A stretch of 37,750 bases of DNA from DATLYB01 sp964502525. GTDB lineage: Bacteria; Bacteroidota; Bacteroidia; Chitinophagales; CAIOSU01. The translations under genes and the position numbers were made by a program. Positions within the stretch are counted from its first letter, which is position 1; each line of letters begins with the position of its first letter. The DNA lies in the NCBI GenBank assembly GCA_964502525.1, contig CAZCXH010000028.1:1-37750 (forward strand), read 5' to 3'. This document shows, one piece after another, positions 13,835 through 22,300 of this stretch. A model generated the notes under the pieces. The model ran no database searches. It saw only the letters and a list, made by a program, of their open reading frames with translations, and was not told where the DNA came from.

Positions 13835-15337
13835 ATGTCACCTTCACTTCATATTTACAACACCCTCTCCCGCCAGAAGGAGAAATTCGAGCCGCTGAAT
13901 CCGCCATTTGTCGGAATGTATGTGTGCGGACCCACGGTGTATGGCGAGCCTCATCTGGGGCATGCGCGCCCCGCCATCACGTTTGACGTGGTGTTCCGTT
14001 ATTTGAAGTATTTAGGTTACAAGGTGCGCTACGTGCGCAACATCACCGATGTGGGCCACCTGGTGAATGATGCTGACGCGGGTGAAGATAAAATTGCAAA
14101 GAGGGCGCGTGTGGAGCAACTGGAGCCGATGGAGGTCGTGCAGTTTTACACCAACAAGTACCATGAGGCGATGGCAGCGCTCAACGTGCTGCCGCCCAGC
14201 ATCGAGCCTTTTGCCTCGGGGCACATCATGGAGCAGATAAAAATGACGGAAGCCATCCTGAAGGCGGGCTACGCATACGTGTCGGATGGATCGGTATATT
14301 TTGATGTGGTAAAATATAATAATGACAAGAAAAGCTACGGCAAGCTCTCAGGGCGCGTGCTGGAGGAGTTGTTGGAGAGCGAACGCGACCTTGAAGGGCA
14401 GGAGGAGAAACGCAACAAGGCTGACTTCGCGCTGTGGAAAAAGGCGTCACCTGAACATATCATGCGGTGGGACTCACCGTGGAGCGCGGGCTTCCCCGGC
14501 TGGCATCTCGAATGCTCGGTGATGAGCATGAAATATCTTGGAGAAAAATTTGATATTCACGGTGGCGGCATGGACTTGTTGTTCCCTCACCATGAATGTG
14601 AGATCGCCCAGTCTGTGGCAAGTTGCGGACATGAGGCTGTTAAATACTGGCTGCACAACAACATGATCACCATCAACGGGCAGAAGATGGGCAAGTCGCT
14701 GGGCAACGCGGTGAACCTCGGGCAGTTCTTCACGGGCAACCATCCGTTGCTGGAGAAAGGCTACTCGCCCATGACCATCCGCTTCTTCATGCTGCAGTCG
14801 CACTACCGCAGCACGCTCGATTTCTCGAACGAGGCGCTGAAGGCGGCAGAGAAGGGTTACAGGAAGCTGATGAACGCGCTGGCGAATCTCGACAAGCTGG
14901 AGTATGCCTCTGCGAACGGAAATCATAACGAACCGCTTGAAACGGAGATCACCACGCTGTGCGACCGCTGCAGGGAATACATGGATGATGATTTTAATAC
15001 AGCCATGACGCTGGCGAACCTGTTTGAGCTTTCAGCCAAGATTAACGCATTTCACGACAAGCTGGTGCCGCTGACTTCCATCGGCAGGCCGGTGTTTGAA
15101 AAGATGACGGAAACATTCCGCGCATATATAAAAGATATCCTCGGATTGAAGGACGAGCAGTCAGACAGTAACGGGCTGACGGATGGCTTGATGCAACTCA
15201 TCATTGACATCCGCAGGAAGGTGCGCGAGAAAAAAGACTACGCCACTTCCGATGTCATCCGTGATGAACTGGCGAAAATGAACATCCAATTACTTGACGG
15301 AAAGGAGGGCACATCATGGACGGTGAAGACGGAGTGA
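13835..15337 (+). CDS. cysS: Cysteinyl-tRNA synthetase
   Basis: CysS is a class I aminoacyl-tRNA synthetase that charges tRNA-Cys in the cytosol. The 500 residues carry the HIGH motif as HLGH (40-43) and the KMSKS motif as KMGKS (284-288). The zinc site that selects cysteine is complete: C31 (YVCGPTVY), C227 (HLECS), H252 and E256 (PHHECE). The C-terminal helical domain ends with RKVREKKDYATSDVIRDEL and LLDGKEGTSW, the usual end of the family. The start is fixed by MSPSLHIYNTLSRQKEKF, which matches the typical N-terminus. The stop overlaps the next start as TGATG, which links it to the M28 gene. Confidence 0.97.
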   Translation: MSPSLHIYNTLSRQKEKFEPLNPPFVGMYVCGPTVYGEPHLGHARPAITFDVVFRYLKYLGYKVRYVRNITDVGHLVNDADAGEDKIAKRARVEQLEPMEVVQFYTNKYHEAMAALNVLPPSIEPFASGHIMEQIKMTEAILKAGYAYVSDGSVYFDVVKYNNDKKSYGKLSGRVLEELLESERDLEGQEEKRNKADFALWKKASPEHIMRWDSPWSAGFPGWHLECSVMSMKYLGEKFDIHGGGMDLLFPHHECEIAQSVASCGHEAVKYWLHNNMITINGQKMGKSLGNAVNLGQFFTGNHPLLEKGYSPMTIRFFMLQSHYRSTLDFSNEALKAAEKGYRKLMNALANLDKLEYASANGNHNEPLETEITTLCDRCREYMDDDFNTAMTLANLFELSAKINAFHDKLVPLTSIGRPVFEKMTETFRAYIKDILGLKDEQSDSNGLTDGLMQLIIDIRRKVREKKDYATSDVIRDELAKMNIQLLDGKEGTSWTVKTE

Positions 15338-16383
15338 TGGGAAACGCCCGTGATTTTGGAGATTTGACAACTTTTAAAAAGTTGTCAAATCTGTTGTCCA
15401 TCACATGTATCATCTTCTTCACCTCCTCCTGCAAATATTGCAGCAAACCCACTCCTGCTGTTCCCAACAAGCCGCCTGTTGCCGTCAATGCCCCTGCCTT
15501 TAATGCCGACTCAGCCTATGCCCACATTGCGAAGCAGGTTTCATTCGGACCGCGTGTGCCCAATACGCCAGCGCATGTCGCCTGTGGCAAGTGGCTGGAC
15601 AGCATGTTGCGCCAATACGCTGACACCGTTTATCTCCAAACCGGCAAGGTAGAAGCGTATGACGGCACGATGCTCAGCTTCAAGAACATCATCGCGTCAT
15701 TCAACCCCGGCATGAAGCAGCGGATTTTCCTCTGCGCCCACTGGGACACACGCCACATTGCCGACCAGGACCCCGACATCAGCAAGCAAAAAATACCTAT
15801 TGATGGCGCTGACGATGGTGGCAGCGGTGTGGGAGTGCTGATTGAAATCGCAAGAGCCTTGCGACAGCAGCCTGTGAAGATTGGCGTTGACCTCGTCTTA
15901 TTTGACGTGGAAGATTACGGTCAACCCGATGAAGGCGTTTCCAGCAAGCCCGATACGTATTGTCTGGGTTCGCAATATTGGGCGAAAAAGCCGCACGTGC
16001 CGAGATATAACGCGAAGTATGGCATCCTGCTCGACATGGTTGGTGCCAAAGGGGCTGCCTTTCCGATGGAGGGATATTCGCAGCAGTTCGCTCCCTGGCT
16101 GGTGCGCAGGGTGTGGAACAATGCCGCCCAATTGGGATATTCAAACTATTTCCATTTCAAGGATTCAAGGCGTCCCACCATTGACGACCACTATTATATC
16201 AGCAAAATCGCAGGCTTCCCGGTTATTGATATAATAAACATTGATTTGAATTCGCAGAAGATGTTCGGCAAATACTGGCATACTCATGACGACAACCTCT
16301 CCGTCATAGATAAAAACACATTAAAAGCTGTCGGTCAAACGGTGCTGTTTACGGTTTACCAGGAGGATGCTGGAGGGATATGA
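15337..16383 (+). CDS. Lipoprotein M28 peptidase / glutaminyl-peptide cyclotransferase-like
   Basis: This is a predicted outer-face lipoprotein with an M28 zinc-hydrolase fold. The ATG that overlaps the cysS stop (TGATG) is chosen; an ATG 21 bases earlier is possible. A hydrophobic stretch at about 19-31 ends in a lipobox FTSSC with C32 as the lipid-bearing residue. Zinc ligands are H135 (CAHWDTR), D159 (GADDGGSG), E192 (DVEDYG), D233 (LLDMVGA) and H317 (WHTHDDN). The spacing, the Cys-Leu-Gly-Ser-Gln-Tyr segment and the WHTxDD ending resemble animal-type glutaminyl cyclases, so it may make pyroglutamate from N-terminal Gln of exported proteins, many of which in T9SS bacteria start with Gln (inference). 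A general aminopeptidase is the alternative. Part of the signal region is encoded by a perfect hairpin. The gene ends 6 bases from a convergent gene. Confidence 0.85.
   Translation: MGNARDFGDLTTFKKLSNLLSITCIIFFTSSCKYCSKPTPAVPNKPPVAVNAPAFNADSAYAHIAKQVSFGPRVPNTPAHVACGKWLDSMLRQYADTVYLQTGKVEAYDGTMLSFKNIIASFNPGMKQRIFLCAHWDTRHIADQDPDISKQKIPIDGADDGGSGVGVLIEIARALRQQPVKIGVDLVLFDVEDYGQPDEGVSSKPDTYCLGSQYWAKKPHVPRYNAKYGILLDMVGAKGAAFPMEGYSQQFAPWLVRRVWNNAAQLGYSNYFHFKDSRRPTIDDHYYISKIAGFPVIDIINIDLNSQKMFGKYWHTHDDNLSVIDKNTLKAVGQTVLFTVYQEDAGGI
15360..15392. repeat. Perfect 16-bp hairpin inside the M28 signal-peptide region
   Basis: AGATTTGACAACTTTT (15360-15375) is the exact reverse complement of 15377-15392, with one base between. 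It lies just after the cysS stop and inside the reading frame of the M28 gene, where it encodes DLTTFKKLSNL. It has the form of a strong terminator or attenuator stem, though no pure T-run follows. It supplies the Lys-Lys pair of the signal peptide. Confidence 0.8.
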
Positions 16384-16389
16384 GATTGC

Positions 16390-19300
16390 CTACCTGACCA
16401 GCGTCACGCTGCCTTTCTGCGCCCGTGCTTTGCTGCCATCGAGAAACGTGGCGTCTAAATAGTAGGAGTAAACACCAGGGTTCATTTCCTTGCCGCGGTA
16501 ATTGCCGTCCCAGCCAGTCATCAGATCATGGCTCTCGAAGATTTTCTCACCCCACCGGTTGAATACGAGCAGCGTGATCGTGTTTACATTTTTGCCGTAA
16601 GCATAAAAGATATCGTTAATGTCATCTCCGTTTGGGGAAAACGCGTTCGGCACCCACAGCCCCGGAACTACCTCCACGTTCACGATGGCAAACGTATCCG
16701 ACTTGCAGCCGTTCTGGTCGGTCACTGTGAGCGAATAGATGGTGGTATCCAGCGGGCTTGCAACCGGATTTTGACAATCATTGCAATCCAGCGTTTCACC
16801 GGGCGACCATTGGTAAATCAGCGCGCCCGGAGGATTAGCGGAATAATATATGGAAGCAAGTTGCGCGCTTCCTCCCTCTTTGATGGTGGTGTCATGGGGA
16901 ACGATCTCAACTGTTGGCGCAGGCGGATCGGTGAGCGTAATGGTCATGGTTGTATCGCAGCCCGAAGGCTCCGAAATGATTACAGAATAATCTCCCGCCC
17001 CTATTGAGTTTACGATGCTGTCGTTCCCGATGGAAGCAGGCGTCCAAACAAAAGCGTTTGCCCCCGCCCCACCGTTCGCTATCACGATAATCCCGCCATC
17101 GGTGCTGCCGGGGCAGCTTGGATGCCGCAGCATCGTGTCGAGTGTAAAAGACATGCCTTCATTAACCAGCGTCACCGTCAGGGTGGTATCGCATGCAAGC
17201 CTGTCAGTGATCGTAATCAGGTAAGTTCCCGCGAGCACGGAATTGGCGATGCTGTCCATCTCGCTGGCATCATGATTCCACTCGTACAAATAGCCGCCAC
17301 CACCGCCTGAAACGATCAGCGTAATCAGCCCGTCAGCTCTTCCGCAGGTGGTGTTTTGAAGTATCGTGTCGAGGGTAAAAGAAAGATCAGTATTAACCAA
17401 CATTATCGTCATCGCAGTATCGCACATGAACCTGTCGGTGATCGTAACAACATAGGTTCCGGCCGTCAAGGAATTTACCATGCTGTCTCTTTCGCTGGCA
17501 TCATGGCCCCACTCATAGGAATAACCTCCACCGCTTCCCGAAACAATAAGCGTGATCTGTCCGTCCGTATTTCTGCAAAGCGTATGTCGCAAAATTGTGT
17601 CAAGCGCAAAGGGAGGCCCGGTCGCAGGAATAATTGCTGTATTCAGTGCCGTGCATCCGTAGCGGTCTGTGGCAACTACATAATAATCCCCTGACACCAG
17701 TCCGCTGGCAGTGTCCGTGTCCGTTACAAAAGTTCCGGGCGAAGCGCCCCTGTGCCATTCGTAGGAATATCCTCCATTGCCTCCATCAGCAACAGCAAAA
17801 ACTCTTCCGTTTGTATCATTGTTGCAAAAGTTCGAGTCGAGAACTGTCGTCACCACCACCATTGAATCGGGCTGCGAAATGTAAGCAGTTGCGATTGCCG
17901 AACATCCTGCTCCATCGCTGAGCGTCACCGTGTATTCCCCGGCAAACAAACCGGTAACGGCAGGTCCGGTTGGACCATGGCTCCATTCAAAGGTGTGAGG
18001 AAGCGTTCCACCGGTGCCCGCAGCAGTCGCAGTTCCCTCGTCACCACCGTAGCATGTATCGGGTGTTGTATTCTGAATATATGCCATTGGTCCGGAAGTG
18101 CCGATGAAAACAAAAGCTGATGCCCGGCAGCCCGATATTCTGTCGGTAACAAAGACTTCATAATTTCCCGAGAATAAATTCGAAGCGGTCGGAGTAGTTT
18201 GCGCGTTCTGGTCATTCCATGCATAATCATACGATCCGCTGCCGCCTGTAGCGCTGGCAGTGGCGCTTCCATCGTTGGAACAGGTAGCATCAGCAACGGG
18301 CGCAATCGTTACTGACGGTGGATCATACACGGTCACCGCCACATTTTGCGTAGCGTTGCATGTGCCGGAAAGACTGTATCCGATGGCGGTATAAGTTGTG
18401 GAAACAGCGGGAGTTAACGTGACAGAAGCAATTGGCCCGGCAAGGGATGGATAATCGGGAGGCAATGAATAAGAAGTTGCGCCCGTCAGCGTGAGCGTAA
18501 TTGACTCTCCCTTGCAAAGCGAAGTAATGCCTGCGACAGCGATTGTCGCTCCCGGTTCCACAATCAGCGTCACCGAGTCGCGAACAGACCAGCCGCAGCA
18601 ATCCGTTTGAACGCGAAGGGTAACGAGGAAGGCGCCTGAGATGCTGAAAACCTGTCCTGTTACATTTTGCGTGGTGTAAACACCTGGAGCAAGCGCTCCT
18701 CCAAAATCCCACTCATAACTTACAGCAGGAGTGGTGGTGGTGAAGTCAGCGCTGTTGCCCGAACAAAGAAAGAATGTGTCGGGTCCAATCACCTGTGCGG
18801 TAGAAGCAATGTCCGGCAGGAATGTAGCATTGTCAATGGCAATATGGAGAAAACCCGTGTAAGAATCCGTGCCGTATGAAATATTCTTCCTGCCGGTGTT
18901 TGAATAAACGGTATTCACATTCGTGCCTGCAGCGCTTTGCGGAGCCGCATCCGCGCCAAAATCCCAGGTGCCGCTCCCTGCAGATGAGAAGGCTGCCGGG
19001 CGGTTGGCGCACGAGATATTTTCTGCAATGATGGTTGGCTGTCCGGCAAGATTGAAGTCGGTGACCGGATTCACTCCGGCAGCAACATTCTGGGTGGACG
19101 AGCCGCTGGTGAGGGTTGCTACACTGTTTTCCGAATAAACATCTCCTTGCATTCCATTGGCGCCATCACGCCCCCTGCCGCCATCGCCTCCGTTGCCTCC
19201 ATTGCCGCCATCACCTCCCTGCGGGTTGCCGCACACGCAGGCACCGGCAGTGGCGCCCGCAGCCCCCGCTTGTCCGCTGGACCCCGGCTGCCCGATGCTG

Positions 19301-21939
19301 CCATCTCCGCCACCTCCAGCGTTGCCGGAATTGATCAGGCAGTCAATGAAGTTGCCCGATTGTCCATTGTAGAGATAGACGCCAAACGAGGCGCCACCGC
19401 CATATCCGCCAGGGCCTCCCAATCCACCGTCACCACCGCTGCCGCCAACCCCTCCGGTGTTGCCCGCGCAATCAATACATGCGCACGTTCCGCCACGGGA
19501 GCCGCCCCCGCCCCCGCCACCCCCGCCCCCGGTGCCATCGCCACCGCTTGCGCCCTGCGCTCCCGGTGTAAAAAATCCGGCTGAAGGCGCAGATGCAGCG
19601 GGCCTGTCGCCTGCTGCATAGGATGCTCCCGGGCTGCCTGCCTCTCCGTCACCTGCCGCTCCCGGACGCGAACTGCCGCAACAAAACCCACCGCTGCCAG
19701 CGTCAGAGCCGCTGCCTCCTGCCGCCCCGCCATTGCCCGGGCTGCCGCTGGCGCCCGCTCCCGGATTGCCGCACCCATCTACGCCATTGCCACCGTTGCC
19801 GCCTGCCCCGCCTGCTCCACCGTTGCCGGTGACAGGCGCTCCGCTGGCGCCCGCAGATGCATTGCCCGCGCTGATCTGGCATCTGACGATATCATAGTTT
19901 GAACATGCGGTCAGATGCAGCCCGTAGGTTGACATCCCTTCCCTGCCGGTGGATGGCGCGTCAGCCGTCCGGATGGTGAGGTCCTGCAACCTCCAATAAA
20001 CCGCGCCATTCGCGTATAATGCCACCAGCCGCTGCGCCTCGGGAGGGCCTTCGGGGTTCCGGCTGCTGCGGATAATGGCAGTGGCTCCGGCAAGGCTTGA
20101 TTTATCCCAATTATTCGAAGGATTAAACCCTCCCTCGATGGTCAACAGGCTGGAAATAATTAATGGATTATCAATTGTATATGTGCCGATGCCCATCTTG
20201 ATGGTGAGGTTGTTGCATTGCGCCATGGAGATAGCCGTAAGCAGGTCAGTGGGATCGGAGGGAGTTAATCCTGTGCCTGTTCCGCTGGTAGTTACATAAA
20301 TGTTATTGCACACTTGCGGTGGCGGTGGCGGGCTGTAAGTGATGAATGCCGTGTCAACCGCGGTGCAGCCATACTGGTTGAGCGACCGGACGGTGACGAA
20401 AGTATCGGATGCCGGTGTGAACACGATAGACGCGGTTGTTTCGCCCGTGCTCCAGAGGAAGTTCACTCCCGTTCCCGATGTGGCATTCAACTGGAGCGAT
20501 GAGCCTGCGCACACCGTTGCGTGTTTTGGAAATACACTTACCGGTGCTGGCTGGTGTACGGTCACCAACACCTGCTCCACCGAAGAGCAGCCGTCAGGAT
20601 ATGTTCCTAAAAGAGAATATAAAGTGGTGATCTGCGGACAGGCAATGGGGTTGGCGATAGTGGTGTTCGACAATCCCGCAGCGGGCGACCACGAATACAC
20701 CACGCCCGCAGGACGGTTCAACTCATCGAGGGAAGCGCAATCGCCCTCGCAGATATTCCTGTCGGGGGTGACATCAATCGGTGGATTAGGGTTGGGAATC
20801 ACTATCACGGTAAACGTATAAGCGTTTCTTCCAATAATAGGACAGGCGTCATCCACCACCTCAATGCTGAAATTATGCGGGCCGATGTCGTTGTTGGCGG
20901 GAGTCCAGCAGATGACACCGTTTTGGAACGGAGAGCCGGAAGCGGTAAAGGTTGCTCCCGGCAAGCCGCCACTCCAGGTGAGCGTGGTGGTTTGACCAGG
21001 GTCAATATCGTTAGTATTAACATTTAAACACAGTTGCGCGCCTGCGCAGGATGATATGCTGAAATTGGTGGTGCCGTTGATGCCCGATGCTGTCGGGAGA
21101 TTGTTGCTGCAGTCGAGTACCACCAACTGGAGGTCGCGGATAGTGGAGCCGATTTTCACTCCATTTCTGTATTCATCCACGCGCACGGTAACGACCGCCT
21201 GCTGGTTTCTTGTGGCGCTGAACGACATCTGCCCGGTTTGCGTGTCGAAGTTGAAGCCCGCATTGGTGGAAAGCGGAGTGGTGGCTGAATATCCTCCTAT
21301 GTGCGGGATGGTGGTGCCGCGGTCGGTGCGGGGATTCACCAGCGAATAAACCAGCGAGTCGCCATCAATGTCAATGGCTCCGTGATTGTAGTTGAAAGTC
21401 TGGTTGGCGCAGAAATAAGGGACGGGCAGCGTGGTGAAAATGGGCGAATTGTTGCACAGCCCGCCCGTGTTGTCAAGCAGCGCCTCGGCATAGATGTTCA
21501 TGCTGCCTGGGTTCGAGAGGTTGGTGATGGCGTAGTTGCGGCAGCACAGCTCGTAGCCGATCACCCAGTCGCTGCATTGAAGCGGAAGGGTGTGGGTGGC
21601 TGTATAAACATATTGCTCGATGCCGGGCAGCGGACCGCCATTGCAACTGCTGCGCGGGAAGTCGCGCGGGCAGATGGGCGACACCTCCGTGACGCTCTGC
21701 AGGCGCAGGTTGATGTTGGTATTCACCCCGCATGAAGCCGAAAAAACATTGATGGAAGCATTGGGGGCGGGGGCGTCAATGCCGGCACAGTCGCGGTAGA
21801 AGTTGAGGGTAAAGACGTAAGTATTCCCGCCCATGCATTGGTAGGAGATGTCAATACCCACGGAATGGGTAGCGGCTGCCTTTTCATGGAAAATGAAAAT
21901 GCCACACACACAGATCATGACAGGCAAAAAGCGGCTCAT
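16390..21939 (-). CDS. Giant T9SS type B adhesin-like protein (gliding-motility-associated C-terminus)
   Basis: This encodes 1849 residues with a signal peptide at about 1-24 (ending AAAT). Residues 25-270 are a Cys-containing beta-rich N-terminal domain (THSVGIDISYQC, YRDCAGI) often seen in Bacteroidota gliding-type proteins. Cadherin/Ig-like modules follow (SVVDD, CWTPANNDIGPH). At about 545-690 there is a beta-helix start (TIEGGFNPS, YGLHLTACSNYDIV). A Gly/Ala/Ser-rich collagen-like insert spans about 690-930, including a run of ten Gly. After it come PKD-like domains (YEWDFGG) and, at about 1200-1650, SprB-like repeats of the form GxxDGxIxVxxxGGxxxYxWxxxxxxxSxVxxLxAGxYxVxxTD. The C-terminal about 90 residues (VPNAFSPNGDDIND, VFNRWGEKIFES, PGVYSYY) are a type B sorting domain. 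A surface adhesin is the likely role; the ligand is unknown. Confidence 0.92.
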   Translation of the reverse strand: MSRFLPVMICVCGIFIFHEKAAATHSVGIDISYQCMGGNTYVFTLNFYRDCAGIDAPAPNASINVFSASCGVNTNINLRLQSVTEVSPICPRDFPRSSCNGGPLPGIEQYVYTATHTLPLQCSDWVIGYELCCRNYAITNLSNPGSMNIYAEALLDNTGGLCNNSPIFTTLPVPYFCANQTFNYNHGAIDIDGDSLVYSLVNPRTDRGTTIPHIGGYSATTPLSTNAGFNFDTQTGQMSFSATRNQQAVVTVRVDEYRNGVKIGSTIRDLQLVVLDCSNNLPTASGINGTTNFSISSCAGAQLCLNVNTNDIDPGQTTTLTWSGGLPGATFTASGSPFQNGVICWTPANNDIGPHNFSIEVVDDACPIIGRNAYTFTVIVIPNPNPPIDVTPDRNICEGDCASLDELNRPAGVVYSWSPAAGLSNTTIANPIACPQITTLYSLLGTYPDGCSSVEQVLVTVHQPAPVSVFPKHATVCAGSSLQLNATSGTGVNFLWSTGETTASIVFTPASDTFVTVRSLNQYGCTAVDTAFITYSPPPPPQVCNNIYVTTSGTGTGLTPSDPTDLLTAISMAQCNNLTIKMGIGTYTIDNPLIISSLLTIEGGFNPSNNWDKSSLAGATAIIRSSRNPEGPPEAQRLVALYANGAVYWRLQDLTIRTADAPSTGREGMSTYGLHLTACSNYDIVRCQISAGNASAGASGAPVTGNGGAGGAGGNGGNGVDGCGNPGAGASGSPGNGGAAGGSGSDAGSGGFCCGSSRPGAAGDGEAGSPGASYAAGDRPAASAPSAGFFTPGAQGASGGDGTGGGGGGGGGGSRGGTCACIDCAGNTGGVGGSGGDGGLGGPGGYGGGASFGVYLYNGQSGNFIDCLINSGNAGGGGDGSIGQPGSSGQAGAAGATAGACVCGNPQGGDGGNGGNGGDGGRGRDGANGMQGDVYSENSVATLTSGSSTQNVAAGVNPVTDFNLAGQPTIIAENISCANRPAAFSSAGSGTWDFGADAAPQSAAGTNVNTVYSNTGRKNISYGTDSYTGFLHIAIDNATFLPDIASTAQVIGPDTFFLCSGNSADFTTTTPAVSYEWDFGGALAPGVYTTQNVTGQVFSISGAFLVTLRVQTDCCGWSVRDSVTLIVEPGATIAVAGITSLCKGESITLTLTGATSYSLPPDYPSLAGPIASVTLTPAVSTTYTAIGYSLSGTCNATQNVAVTVYDPPSVTIAPVADATCSNDGSATASATGGSGSYDYAWNDQNAQTTPTASNLFSGNYEVFVTDRISGCRASAFVFIGTSGPMAYIQNTTPDTCYGGDEGTATAAGTGGTLPHTFEWSHGPTGPAVTGLFAGEYTVTLSDGAGCSAIATAYISQPDSMVVVTTVLDSNFCNNDTNGRVFAVADGGNGGYSYEWHRGASPGTFVTDTDTASGLVSGDYYVVATDRYGCTALNTAIIPATGPPFALDTILRHTLCRNTDGQITLIVSGSGGGYSYEWGHDASERDSMVNSLTAGTYVVTITDRFMCDTAMTIMLVNTDLSFTLDTILQNTTCGRADGLITLIVSGGGGGYLYEWNHDASEMDSIANSVLAGTYLITITDRLACDTTLTVTLVNEGMSFTLDTMLRHPSCPGSTDGGIIVIANGGAGANAFVWTPASIGNDSIVNSIGAGDYSVIISEPSGCDTTMTITLTDPPAPTVEIVPHDTTIKEGGSAQLASIYYSANPPGALIYQWSPGETLDCNDCQNPVASPLDTTIYSLTVTDQNGCKSDTFAIVNVEVVPGLWVPNAFSPNGDDINDIFYAYGKNVNTITLLVFNRWGEKIFESHDLMTGWDGNYRGKEMNPGVYSYYLDATFLDGSKARAQKGSVTLVR

Positions 21940-22300
21940 CCTTACGGCTCAGGAGGTTGGCAGAAGGCTAATTTAGCCAATTAAGGATAAGAGTGAAAAT
22001 AGGCGGATAGGGTTGCTCCCAATTGAAAAATCGGGTTCAATGGTTCTCTCCACAGCATCCTTCATCATTGTATTCCGAGGGAAATCATCGTAAAAGCATT
22101 CCAAAAGGCGATAAATAACTTTTTTTGATTTTGTGATTTTGTGGCATGAGTTCAAAAACCTGTTTTTCAAAGAACTTTATCTTTAGCTTTAGGGAAGTTC
22201 TAAAAATTTACTTGCTTTATCCCAGATGGAGAGGGTTGGGGTGAGATGATGAAGAAAGCAATTTAGAACTGTCCTTTACTCCATAAACAACTCAACTGAA
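21940..22300. other. Divergent intergenic region
   Basis: This 361-base gap separates two divergent secreted-protein genes. A short hairpin GGCTA/TAGCC lies at 21966-21978, near the minus-strand start. TATCTTTA at 22178-22185 could be a -7 box for the plus-strand gene, giving a leader of about 115 bases. A copy of the palindromic repeat word lies at 22228-22245. No gene or structured RNA was recognised. Confidence 0.45.
22228..22245 (-). repeat. CTCACCCCAACCCTCTCC repeat word
   Basis: On the minus strand this reads CTCACCCCAACCCTCTCC, one half of a palindromic repeat common in many bacterial genomes. The other half (AAAGGGAGAGGG) is absent here. A related, more complete copy is inserted in rsmA at 13216-13245. 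Confidence 0.6.

Noticed and set aside
19147..19584. Open frames on the plus strand across the Gly-rich segment
   Set aside because: They translate the complement of Gly codons into Pro/Ala runs. The minus strand continues one 1849-residue frame with a sorting domain.
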